Shown one piece after another: positions 1 through 7,165 of a stretch of DNA of 34,809 bases. A program made the position numbers and the translations under genes. The stretch is taken from NCBI GenBank assembly GCA_018062205.1, contig JAGOSP010000001.1:1-34809 (forward strand), written 5' to 3'. This DNA is from Candidatus Moraniibacteriota bacterium. GTDB taxonomy: Bacteria > Patescibacteriota > Minisyncoccia > Moranbacterales > UBA1568. How positions within the stretch are numbered: position 1 is the stretch's first letter; each line of letters starts with the position of its first letter. The notes beneath the pieces are model-generated. The model was not told the DNA's origin, ran no database searches, and saw only the letters and a program-made list of their open reading frames with translations.

Positions 1-72
1 CTCAAAAAGTACGGTTCGATTTTCCAAACAAAAGAGGTAATTTATCAGAGAAGAATCTTCAGCCACTAGCAC
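1..72 (-). CDS. Possible start of a response-regulator receiver domain (partial, runs off left edge)
   Basis: An open minus-strand frame of 24 codons reaches base 1 from a GTG at 72-70. Its first residues read VLVAEDSSLI, which resembles the first beta strand and acidic pocket of a CheY-like receiver domain. A TATTAT -10-like box with a TTAAGT box 18 bases upstream lies just before it on the minus strand. The following residues (NYLFCLEN) fit helix 1 only moderately. The fragment is too short to be sure and could be chance. Confidence 0.25.
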   Translation of the reverse strand, partial: MLVAEDSSLINYLFCLENRTVLFE

Positions 73-139
73 TACCGGAATAATAGTGTAAATTTATGAA
101 ACTACTTAACATCATTCTGTTGAGAGATAGTGAAAGTAT

Positions 140-145
140 TATAAT
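140..145 (+). promoter_or_regulatory. -10 box of the tspO promoter
   Basis: A perfect TATAAT ends only 6 bases before the ATG of the TspO gene, so transcription would begin at or next to the start codon. No good -35 lies at 16-18 bases; TTGAGA at 120-125 is only 14 bases away. A leaderless mRNA is the simplest reading. Confidence 0.5.
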
Positions 146-151
146 ACACGC

Positions 152-556
152 ATGAACACCTACAGTTGGTACTCACAACTTATAAAACCGATATGGTCAC
201 CACCCTCGTGGCTTTTTGGTCCGGTGTGGACGGTTTTGTATGCCATTATCGCAGTTTCTTTTGGTGTGGTATTTTACAAGGCATTTACGAAAGAAATCTC
301 GTGGATGGTGGCCCTTCCATTTGCTCTCAATCTTGTTTTCAATTTCGCTTTCACGCCGATTCAATTTGGACTAAAAAATAATCTCCTTGCCTCGCTTGAT
401 ATTTTGCTGGTTGTCGGTACGCTCGTCTGGGCGCTGTATGCTTTGTGGCATGCGTCGCCCGACCTCCGTTGGGTGGTCTATGCCAATATGCCCTATCTCC
501 TCTGGGGTACCTTTGCTACCAGTCTTCAACTAACCATAACGTATTTGAATCGATAA
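152..556 (+). CDS. tspO: TspO/MBR family tryptophan-rich sensory protein
   Basis: 134-residue integral membrane protein of the TspO/MBR (translocator protein) family, which binds tetrapyrroles and lipophilic ligands. The family signature is near the N terminus: PIWSPPSWLFGPVWT (about residues 13-27). It is followed by about four more hydrophobic helices and the C-terminal PYLLWGTFATSLQLTI, where the family has PYLLWVSFAT-like residues. It is slightly shorter than typical bacterial TspO (about 150-160). The ATG at 152 is preceded by a TATAAT 6 bases upstream and has no Shine-Dalgarno, so the mRNA is probably leaderless. It ends 9 bases before the ABC ATPase gene and is probably co-transcribed with it. 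The physiological ligand cannot be read from sequence. Confidence 0.92.
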   Translation: MNTYSWYSQLIKPIWSPPSWLFGPVWTVLYAIIAVSFGVVFYKAFTKEISWMVALPFALNLVFNFAFTPIQFGLKNNLLASLDILLVVGTLVWALYALWHASPDLRWVVYANMPYLLWGTFATSLQLTITYLNR

Positions 557-565
557 TGACACCAT

Positions 566-1249
566 ATGGCACACGCTGAAATAATTTTGAAACTGGAGAA
601 TGTCGGCAAAACTTTTGATACCGTTAACGGGAAATTACCTATTTTACGAGAAGTCTCTTTCACGGTACGGAAAGGAGAAAAGGTGGCAATAATCGGTCCA
701 TCGGGATCAGGAAAGTCAACGTTGCTTTCACTTATTGGACTGCTGGATACCCCCACCGTAGGGTCGATTGAAGTAGCCGGAGTAAACATCGATCGATTGA
801 GCGAATCCGAGCAGGCTTTATTTCGGAACAGAGAGATTGGTTTCATTTTTCAATCATTCGAATTGATTTCGCCATTTACTGTAGCAGAAAATATTATTGC
901 ACCACTTGAAATCGGTCAAAAAGCTGTCTCCGCTGATGCGGCCTCTTTTTTAATGGAAAAACTTGCTTTAAGTGAACGGCGAGATGCTCTTCCGCAAACA
1001 CTCTCAGGAGGAGAAAAACAGAGGGTCGCGATTGGGCGAGCGCTGATAAATTCACCAGCACTTATTCTGGCCGATGAACCAACCGGAAGTCTGGACCGCG
1101 CTACTGGCGAAAGAGTATTATCACTCCTTCTCGACGCCGTAGACAACGCAGGAGGGACACTCATTATTATTACTCATGATGAGTCGATAGCAAATAGAAT
1201 GCAGAGAGTCTTTGAAGTAAAAGAAGGCGCATTATATGAACGCTCATAA
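566..1249 (+). CDS. ABC transporter ATP-binding protein (LolD/YbbA/MacB-type)
   Basis: 227-residue nucleotide-binding subunit of an ABC3-type exporter. Walker A GPSGSGKS is at 44-51, the Q-loop glutamine at 96 (FIFQSF), the signature LSGGEKQR at 146-153, Walker B LILADEP at 166-172 and the switch histidine at 204 (ITHDE). The LolD/MacB/YbbA subfamily is indicated by LSESE in the variable region and by pairing with a FtsX-like permease. The stop overlaps the permease start by 14 bases, so the two are translationally coupled. With the permease and the SGNH hydrolase that follow, it matches the E. coli ybbA-ybbP/tesA neighbourhood. It probably uses ATP to drive extraction or export of a lipophilic substrate from the membrane; the substrate is unknown. 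Confidence 0.95.
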   Translation: MAHAEIILKLENVGKTFDTVNGKLPILREVSFTVRKGEKVAIIGPSGSGKSTLLSLIGLLDTPTVGSIEVAGVNIDRLSESEQALFRNREIGFIFQSFELISPFTVAENIIAPLEIGQKAVSADAASFLMEKLALSERRDALPQTLSGGEKQRVAIGRALINSPALILADEPTGSLDRATGERVLSLLLDAVDNAGGTLIIITHDESIANRMQRVFEVKEGALYERS

Positions 1250-3716
1250 GTTGATCTTATTGTATAGCTTCAGGATAGTTAGGCGCGAATGGCGCCGTTT
1301 TGTTCTTCCTTTCTTGTCTCTCTCTATCACCAGCGTTGTTTTGCTCCTGATGCTCCTCCTTACAGGTGCAAGTCGACAGTTACTCTCTGACCAGGCACGC
1401 GAATTACAGGGCGGTGATATTGTTCTCGAGAGTACATCGCCGATTCCTGGGGCGACATTTTTTGCTGATGCTGACATCAAGCCGGATATGGTTTCAGAGC
1501 AGCTGTCCTTTTCAGGCACATTGCAAAGTGATACCCAGACGGCACCTTTTACAATAGAAGTTGTTGACGCATCATACCCCTTGTACGGTGAGCTTCGATT
1601 GAAATCGGGAGTATTTACAGGGATGAATCCGGGAGAAGTATTGCTCGATGAAGCGGGGATGAAAAGTCTCGGCGTTACAATCGGTGACAGCGTAACTCTT
1701 GGCGGAGTATCATTACGCGTTATGGACGAAGTTATCACGGAACCGACCTCGCTTTTTGGTGGCTTCCGTTTTCTGCCGAAGGTATTCATGAGTCAAGCGA
1801 GTTTTAGAGATGCTCAAATTGATACACAATTATTGCGTGCGGAATATACGTATGCCGCGAAAATCCCGTCTCTCACGAAGAACATGATTGAGTCGTTGCG
1901 TGGGATAAAAAACGCATACCCGGACATCAATGTGGATGTCGCTGGAGTAGACCAGCAGGGATTGCAGTTCGGTTTAGAAACTGTTTCTGATTTTCTTGTG
2001 CTTGCAGTATTGGTTACAGCAATACTTGCAGCGACCAATGTATATGCGAGTATCCTTTATTTGATCACTATCGAGCGAAAGAGTCTTGCAGTTCTTTTGG
2101 CGCTTGGACTCACCAAGAAAAAACTTTTGTATGTCCTGGGAGCGGCCCTTCTCTATGTTGTGGTTTTGGCGGGTATAATTGGTGTCGGTATTGGACTCAC
2201 CATTTTCACAGGCGTTAAAATTTTTGTGTTGAATAATTATCTCATTGCACTACCGAACCCATCAGTGCTTCTCTACTGTGGTATTAGTATCTCGCTCATC
2301 TTTCTCATCGCAATTATGGCATTTGTTCCCGCTGTAAAGAAAAGTTTGGAGCTTAATCCAAAACAGATTCTCATTGGTGGGAATATGGAGGTTGCTGAAA
2401 AGTACTCTTATCGTTCCGTGATTACTATTACTCTTTCAACCCTCATTCCTCTCGTTGCATTGTCCTCGTATTTATTGAAAAGCTTTGCGCAAGGATTTCT
2501 GGCTATTGCCGGCATCGCCTTACTCTATATGGGCGTCGCTCTTCTCTATGCATGGGTATTGCACAAAGTGTATCAAGTTCGTATGCGAGCGCCCTTCATG
2601 GTCCGGAGCATTATTAGCCAAAAATACGCCGATGGGTTGTTTGGTATCGTTTCATTTTCCTCTTTATTCGTCGCACTCACCGCCTTATGTACACTGTCTC
2701 TTATACAAGTTTCTCTCGAACGGTTTTTGAAGAATGATTTAAGTGAGACAGTGCCATCAACCTATATATTAGATGTTCAGCCATCACAAAAGGAGTCACT
2801 GATTGAGAAGTATCCTGATATCCGATTGTTTTCAAATATACGAGCACGTATTGTCTCGATTGATGCATTGCGTATTCAAGATGAGCTAAAAGCGGTGGAC
2901 TCAAATGTGTCGCGAGAGCTTGGGAGGGAGTTTAACCTCACCGCGAGGGATTCTTTGTTGACGAGTGAATCTATTACTGCGGGCGAATGGTCCGGAGGAA
3001 AAGCGGGTGAGATATCCGTTGACGAAAATTTTGCGGATCAGGCAAACATCTCCATAGGGTCGAAAATCGTCTTTTTGGTACAAGGATTTGAAGTATCGGG
3101 AATAGTTACGAGTTTTCGGAAAACGGACTCTCGTTCGGGTCTTCCGTTCTTCTATTTCATCTTGGCACCAGAGGACGTTGATGTTTTTCCGAGTGTGTAT
3201 TTCGGCTATGCATATTATGGAGAGGCACAGCAGGCTGATCTCGGGAGGCTCGTCGCGACCGAGATGCCCAATGTGTCCATTATCAAAACTCAATCGATCG
3301 GACCGCTTCTGATGAAGCTCATCGCCACGCTGATGACACTCGTGCTCATCGTGACAATCCCACCACTTCTCATCGCAACGCTTCTCATCGCAACATTGGT
3401 TTTATCTTCCTACGCGATGCGTCGGCGCGAAGGTGCCCGATTTCGCGCAATTGGATTGAGCCAACGAGAAAGTTTTTGGCAGTATTTATTTGAGTCGCTT
3501 TCCCTCACAGTTATTGCCGCTGTTTTTTCTTATGGCGTGAGCGTTCTTATTTCCGGGCTGATTAGTTCCTACTTTCTGAAACTTGATACAGTGGTTCTCT
3601 TTGATCAAGAGCTGTTGTTAGGATTGTCGTTGATCATATTCTTCATTATGGGTATCGCTTTTTTCCTTTACAAAAGCGATACGATACAATTGCGAGAATT
3701 ACTATCCTATGAATAA
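1236..3716 (+). CDS. Large FtsX-family ABC permease (YbbP-like)
   Basis: 826-residue membrane permease partnering the preceding ATPase. The first membrane segment is at about residues 23-44, followed by a large extracytoplasmic MacB-like domain, then FtsX-type helices at about 248-275, 295-325 and 345-365. Two extra helices at about 395-440 precede a second repeat with helix about 465-490, another extracytoplasmic domain and three C-terminal helices. This duplicated ten-helix layout matches YbbP-type permeases rather than the four-helix LolC/MacB type. The ATG lies inside the ATPase gene and the stop overlaps the next gene by 8 bases, giving a tight three-gene operon. Function is inferred from family and context. 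Confidence 0.9.
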   Translation: MNAHKLILLYSFRIVRREWRRFVLPFLSLSITSVVLLLMLLLTGASRQLLSDQARELQGGDIVLESTSPIPGATFFADADIKPDMVSEQLSFSGTLQSDTQTAPFTIEVVDASYPLYGELRLKSGVFTGMNPGEVLLDEAGMKSLGVTIGDSVTLGGVSLRVMDEVITEPTSLFGGFRFLPKVFMSQASFRDAQIDTQLLRAEYTYAAKIPSLTKNMIESLRGIKNAYPDINVDVAGVDQQGLQFGLETVSDFLVLAVLVTAILAATNVYASILYLITIERKSLAVLLALGLTKKKLLYVLGAALLYVVVLAGIIGVGIGLTIFTGVKIFVLNNYLIALPNPSVLLYCGISISLIFLIAIMAFVPAVKKSLELNPKQILIGGNMEVAEKYSYRSVITITLSTLIPLVALSSYLLKSFAQGFLAIAGIALLYMGVALLYAWVLHKVYQVRMRAPFMVRSIISQKYADGLFGIVSFSSLFVALTALCTLSLIQVSLERFLKNDLSETVPSTYILDVQPSQKESLIEKYPDIRLFSNIRARIVSIDALRIQDELKAVDSNVSRELGREFNLTARDSLLTSESITAGEWSGGKAGEISVDENFADQANISIGSKIVFLVQGFEVSGIVTSFRKTDSRSGLPFFYFILAPEDVDVFPSVYFGYAYYGEAQQADLGRLVATEMPNVSIIKTQSIGPLLMKLIATLMTLVLIVTIPPLLIATLLIATLVLSSYAMRRREGARFRAIGLSQRESFWQYLFESLSLTVIAAVFSYGVSVLISGLISSYFLKLDTVVLFDQELLLGLSLIIFFIMGIAFFLYKSDTIQLRELLSYE

Positions 3717-4431
3717 GAAGATGCTGTTCGGTATTTTGTCTGTATCCACGCTTGCTCTTGCTGTGCTCGGGTGGGTTTTTTTCTCTGAACAAAGTGATAC
3801 GGACATGAGTAACAGGGAGCCACGCGAGAGCGAAGAATCTCTAGTGGAGATTATTGCTTTTGGAGACAGTCTTACTGCGGGTTATGACTTACCACAAGAT
3901 GAAGCCTATCCAGCACAGCTCGAAAAAATACTCCGCGAGAAGAGTTACGCGGTGACCGTGATCAACTCTGGAGTAAGCGGAGAAACCACTCGGGGAAGCC
4001 TGGAGCGTGCAAATTTTATCCGATCACAAAACCCGGATGTCGTCATTTTGGGTATAGGGGGTAATGATGCGTTGCGATTTTTACCCATTGGTGATACTCG
4101 CGAAAATATGACTTCAACTATTAACATCTTGAAGAGTGGCATCAATCCTCCAAGGGTCGTTTTATTACAGATGGCAGCACCAATCAACGCTGGGCAGAAG
4201 TATAAACAAGAATTTGATTCTTTGTATGGAGATCTCGCGAGAACAAACGACCTTATATTGGTACCGTTTATTACGAATGCGATTTTTCTTGACCCGAAGA
4301 ACAAATTAAGTGATGGTATCCACTATAATCAGCAAGGATATCAGAAGGTGATTGAGAAGTATCTTTTTCCTGAAATTGAGGTTTTAGTGCGGGATATATA
4401 TCGTACTTCTGACCGGAACGATGGTAGTTAA
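3709..4431 (+). CDS. Membrane-anchored SGNH/GDSL hydrolase (TesA-like esterase)
   Basis: 240-residue extracytoplasmic lysophospholipase/arylesterase-like enzyme. An N-terminal hydrophobic segment (residues 5-25) ending in GWVFFSEQ is a signal anchor; no lipobox is seen. All SGNH blocks are present: block I AFGDSLTAGY with nucleophile Ser54, block II Gly (NSGVSGETT, about 87-94), block III GIGGND with Asn119, and block V DGIHYN with Asp202 and His205. The layout is that of TesA. It overlaps the permease stop by 8 bases, so hydrolase and ABC exporter are made together; in E. coli tesA sits divergently beside ybbA-ybbP. It probably acts on acyl esters at the cell surface. Confidence 0.9.
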   Translation: MNKKMLFGILSVSTLALAVLGWVFFSEQSDTDMSNREPRESEESLVEIIAFGDSLTAGYDLPQDEAYPAQLEKILREKSYAVTVINSGVSGETTRGSLERANFIRSQNPDVVILGIGGNDALRFLPIGDTRENMTSTINILKSGINPPRVVLLQMAAPINAGQKYKQEFDSLYGDLARTNDLILVPFITNAIFLDPKNKLSDGIHYNQQGYQKVIEKYLFPEIEVLVRDIYRTSDRNDGS

Positions 4432-4525
4432 TTACACTCCCTAGAGAGGAGGCTCTCGAGAATGAGATACTTCTCTCTTGAAGTTTCTGATAAGATTTAT
4501 TTTTCAGCATGGAACATAATTGTTC

Positions 4526-4915
4526 TCATCCCAATGGGCTGCCGGTATCGCTTCTGTATTTTTTGGAAAGAGTTATTTGATAGAATCCAAATACTGCAGT
4601 AGCAATTGTCAGATAAAATTTATAGGCTACCCAGACATCTCTTCCGTACATTTGGTAAAAAAATTCATTCAGAATTGCGAGGAGGAGAAAAAATACTCCC
4701 CATCGGAAAGAAAGAATGAGCCATCTATAATCAGAAATATCAAAGAGAGCGATAAAGAGTGGTTCGAGCAGACCTTTTCCATAAAAGGCTCCTATCAATA
4801 AAATATTCCGAAGAATCCACTGTAGAGAGTATCTTTGACGATGGAAAAGACGGGATTTTTAAAGAGAACTGGCAGGGCGCTGAATGCGCGTATCGCGTGA
4901 AATTTTAAGAACGGT
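4526..4915 (-). pseudogene. ispZ: Remnant of inner-membrane septation protein A (IspZ/YciB), frameshifted and N-terminally truncated
   Basis: On the minus strand a 90-residue open frame below 4798 carries the C-terminal half of a YciB/IspZ protein: FYGKGLLEPLF, then LSFRWGVFFLLLAILNE, then DVWVAYKFY, matching the family's G-KPL, LAWALFFLFCGALN and WVNFKVFG regions. The preceding part continues in another frame (LFKNPVFSIVKDTLYS, then GFFGIFY) and stops at about 4800. One extra T in the TTTT run near 4804-4807 would join the frames. The N-terminal about 70 residues expected of IspZ are not found, and the plus-strand PsiE-like gene occupies that place. This is either a genuine pseudogene or a sequencing indel plus a strongly shortened gene. 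Confidence 0.65.
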
Positions 4916-4929
4916 CGCGGGATGGCGTT

Positions 4930-5286
4930 TTGAAAATAACTGAGATTATCCTCGCCTTATGCGTGTTTCTTGCGGTTATCCATTTTAGTATCGAAACAGC
5001 ACGGGGGTTTTTCTGCGAGGATTGGTCAGAGATATCTGTGATGTATGAATTTATTTCATTTAGCATGCTCATTTTCTTGGGGCTTGAAATAATTCGTCTC
5101 ATTTTGATACAGAGTATTAACGTCGTGATGGAGTTGATTCTTTTGATCATTGCTCGAAAGATGTTATATTCGGATATTACTCCCTTTGATCTCCTCCTTT
5201 GTGTAGTCGCTTTCTGTCTTACGGTTGGAGTATACTATCTGCATGGGATTAAACCCATTAAATCACTAGAGGATCTAACGTGTTAA
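4930..5286 (+). CDS. Small four-helix membrane protein, PsiE-like
   Basis: 118-residue hydrophobic protein with about four membrane segments: about residues 4-24, 40-62, 65-82 and 86-105. The layout and several residues recall the phosphate-starvation-inducible PsiE family (FLGLEIIRLIL, then ARKMLYSDITPFDLL, where PsiE has FEFIALIVKY and IIVDHKSPLDVL). Similarity is modest and judged by eye. The start is a TTG; an ATG at 4922 is out of frame and closes at once. No strong ribosome binding site is visible. It begins where the ispZ remnant loses its N terminus and is followed 4 bases later by DUF2177. Role unknown. Confidence 0.6.
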   Translation: MKITEIILALCVFLAVIHFSIETARGFFCEDWSEISVMYEFISFSMLIFLGLEIIRLILIQSINVVMELILLIIARKMLYSDITPFDLLLCVVAFCLTVGVYYLHGIKPIKSLEDLTC

Positions 5287-5290
5287 CATT

Positions 5291-5689
5291 ATGTTTATCA
5301 AGCTTTACGCTATTGCTCTCCCAGTATTCTTTGCCATTGATATGCTGTGGCTCGGGATTATTGCGCAGAATTTCTATCGTGGCCAAATCGGTTTTCTGAT
5401 GAAAACGGATATCAATTGGACGGCGGCGATTACTTTTTATCTCCTCTTTATTGTTGGACTCGTGGTGTTTGTTATCACGCCAGCGGTTGAGAAGGGGTCA
5501 TGGTCGTACGCACTTCTTTTTGGCGCGCTGTTTGGCCTCATCGCCTATGCGACCTATGACCTCACCAATCTTGCAACGCTTCGGGACTGGCCGCTTACTG
5601 TAACTCTGGTAGATATGGCATGGGGTGCGGTGCTTGCAACTTCTGTTTCTGTCACAACATATTTCATTGCAAGTAAAATCGGTCTATGA
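5291..5689 (+). CDS. DUF2177 family membrane protein
   Basis: 132-residue protein with four predicted membrane helices. Family features visible are the N-terminal DMLWLGIIAQNFYRGQIG and the central FGLIAYATYDLTNLATLRDWP, both hallmark DUF2177 stretches, followed by a last helix. Its TGA stop overlaps the ATG of the DUF1295 gene (ATGA), so the two are coupled. DUF2177 and DUF1295 genes often travel together, sometimes with lipid-modifying enzymes, but the biochemical role of DUF2177 is not established. Confidence 0.9.
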   Translation: MFIKLYAIALPVFFAIDMLWLGIIAQNFYRGQIGFLMKTDINWTAAITFYLLFIVGLVVFVITPAVEKGSWSYALLFGALFGLIAYATYDLTNLATLRDWPLTVTLVDMAWGAVLATSVSVTTYFIASKIGL

Positions 5690-6456
5690 GTGATTTTACT
5701 GCATTGGCTCTGGTATTATTTGTCTATGTGACTTTCTGGTTTATCATTTCCATCCTAAAAAAGAGAAATGATGTGGCGGATGTAGCATGGGGACTCGGGT
5801 TTGTCCTTCTCTCATGGGTCTCCCTGTTGATTGCTGATAGTGTGAGTTTTCGCGGACTCCTGGTGTGTGTCCTCGTGAGTATGTGGGGTTTACGGTTAGC
5901 GTGGCATATTTACACGCGTAACAAAGGAAAGGGCGAGGATTATCGTTATCTTGCATGGCGTCAGGAATGGGGAGTGTGGTTTTATTTCCGTTCCTATGCG
6001 CAGGTCTATCTTCTACAGGGAGCGCTATTGTTTCTTGTTGTTTCACCCATTTTGTTAATTAATAGGGGGGCAGGAGAGATACCGTTTGACACACGAGATC
6101 TGCTGGGTGTTGCGATATGGATTATCGGCTTTACTTTTGAGGTGGTGGGAGATGCGCAATTGGCACGGTTTATCAAGAATCCTGCCAACAAAGGCAAGTT
6201 GATGCAGAGTGGGCTCTGGGCCTATACGCGTCACCCGAATTATTTTGGTGAAGTGACGCAGTGGTGGGGTTTGTGGCTCGTGGCACTTTCTGTTCCCTAT
6301 GGCTTTTGGGGTATCATCGGACCGATAACCATAACGATTTTACTTTTGAAAGTATCTGGCATCCCTTTACTTGAGAAGAAAATGGTGGAGCATCCAGAAT
6401 TTGTTGATTACAAAAAAAGAGTGAGTATTTTTTTTCCGATGTTTCCCAAAAAATGA
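5686..6456 (+). CDS. DUF1295 family, steroid 5-alpha-reductase-like membrane protein
   Basis: 256-residue polytopic protein with about six to seven membrane segments. The DUF1295 core is clear: DVADVAWGLGFV near residue 30, then GLWAYTRHPNYFGE at 176-189, then the C-terminal GIPLLEKKM and YKKRVS. The RHPNYFGE motif is shared with membrane methyltransferases and NADPH-dependent sterol/steroid reductases, where it contributes to cofactor binding. The substrate is probably a membrane lipid or isoprenoid, but none can be named. It is coupled to the preceding DUF2177 gene by an ATGA overlap. Confidence 0.9.
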   Translation: MSDFTALALVLFVYVTFWFIISILKKRNDVADVAWGLGFVLLSWVSLLIADSVSFRGLLVCVLVSMWGLRLAWHIYTRNKGKGEDYRYLAWRQEWGVWFYFRSYAQVYLLQGALLFLVVSPILLINRGAGEIPFDTRDLLGVAIWIIGFTFEVVGDAQLARFIKNPANKGKLMQSGLWAYTRHPNYFGEVTQWWGLWLVALSVPYGFWGIIGPITITILLLKVSGIPLLEKKMVEHPEFVDYKKRVSIFFPMFPKK

Positions 6457-6480
6457 TACTCTGTGTATGAGAGCTTGTAT

Positions 6481-6486
6481 TAAAAT
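6481..6486 (+). promoter_or_regulatory. -10-like box upstream of the DM13 gene
   Basis: TAAAAT lies 12 bases before the ATG at 6499 with no convincing -35. It repeats the pattern seen at several genes here of a -10 box almost next to the start codon. Position and sequence are suggestive only. Confidence 0.3.
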
Positions 6487-6498
6487 ACACTCAAGTAT

Positions 6499-6981
6499 AT
6501 GTCTTCAAAGAAAATCATTATAGCTCTTCTCTCTATAGCCGGGGCAGGTATTGCTTACTATGCTCTTTCGCCTCTCTTTCGAAATATCAAAAGAGATGAT
6601 CCATTGCCGGTCAACGTAAACGTAAAGGAAGAACAAGACCGAATGCCCGGTGAAGAGAGTGTGCTCCCGGATACTTTATTGGCAGCAAATATTCAGGGAA
6701 CACCAGCGCATCCTGCTTCAGGAACAGTTCGCGTAGTGGAAGCTGATGGGAAGCGGTATCTTCGTTATGAGAATTTTAAGACTATCAACGGACCAGACCT
6801 TTTCGTTTATCTTTCGGGGGATCTTGAAGCAAAAACATATGTTAATCTTGGAGAATTGAGAGCTACTGAGGGGAATGTGAATTATGAAATTCCAAAGGAT
6901 ATTGATCTTGATGTCTATCCATATGCCCTTGTGTGGTGCCAGCAGTTTAGCGTGCTTTTTAACTCGGCGAAGATACGCTAA
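6499..6981 (+). CDS. Secreted or membrane-anchored DM13-domain protein
   Basis: 160-residue protein with an N-terminal membrane anchor (residues 5-25) and a charged, Pro-containing linker. A DM13 domain covers about 68-160: GTVRVVEADGKRYLRYENF, then TINGPDLFVYLSG, then the conserved cysteine in VWCQQFSVLF (Cys147). DM13 domains are proposed from comparative genomics to take part in redox or electron-transfer steps through that cysteine. The protein would face the outside. It is preceded by lipid/membrane DUF genes and followed by a receptor-like gene, with no clear operon link. The 6982-7106 gap after it shows only a weak GTCAC/GTGAC inverted pair. Confidence 0.88.
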   Translation: MSSKKIIIALLSIAGAGIAYYALSPLFRNIKRDDPLPVNVNVKEEQDRMPGEESVLPDTLLAANIQGTPAHPASGTVRVVEADGKRYLRYENFKTINGPDLFVYLSGDLEAKTYVNLGELRATEGNVNYEIPKDIDLDVYPYALVWCQQFSVLFNSAKIR

Positions 6982-7106
6982 GTTTGAGTATACGCACGTC
7001 ACATGAATTTGCTGGTGACAAAAAAAAGAGGGAGGCGTTTCTTCTGATATTTCCAACATTTTGAGCTGGGAAAGGTGAGAGGGGAGGATGAGAGAGTGTA
7101 ATGCTG

Positions 7107-7115
7107 TGTTACAAT
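7107..7115 (+). promoter_or_regulatory. Extended -10 promoter of the HAMP-protein gene
   Basis: TGT followed directly by TACAAT forms an extended -10 element. Transcription would start near 7122, which rules out the upstream in-frame ATG at 7088 and supports translation from 7166. No good -35 is present at 17 bases, as is common with extended -10 promoters. Confidence 0.45.
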
Positions 7116-7129
7116 TAGTAGAGAGTAAG

Positions 7130-7163
7130 TGCCTCAAAATTAAGAGGCGCTCTTTGAAAAGAG
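7130..7163 (+). promoter_or_regulatory. Leader hairpins covering the ribosome binding site of the HAMP-protein gene
   Basis: Two stem-loops lie in the leader. GTGCCTC pairs with GAGGCGC across an 8-base A-rich loop, then CTCTT pairs with AAGAG across a TGAA loop. The second stem holds the only Shine-Dalgarno-like AAGAG, placed just before ATG 7166, so folding could hide it. Whether this regulates translation is inference. Confidence 0.4.
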
Positions 7164-7165
7164 AT

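Noticed and set aside
4432-4510. Terminator after the SGNH gene
   Set aside because: Short inverted pieces (GAGAG/CTCTC) exist but without a stable stem followed by a T-run.
4520-4801. Plus-strand frame of 93 codons in the gap after the SGNH gene
   Set aside because: The minus strand of the same stretch carries clear IspZ-family sequence, so the plus frame is its shadow.
7088-7165. Upstream ATG for the HAMP gene giving 26 more residues
   Set aside because: The extension lies upstream of and across the extended -10 box and leader hairpins, and does not look like protein; ATG 7166 begins the membrane helix directly.
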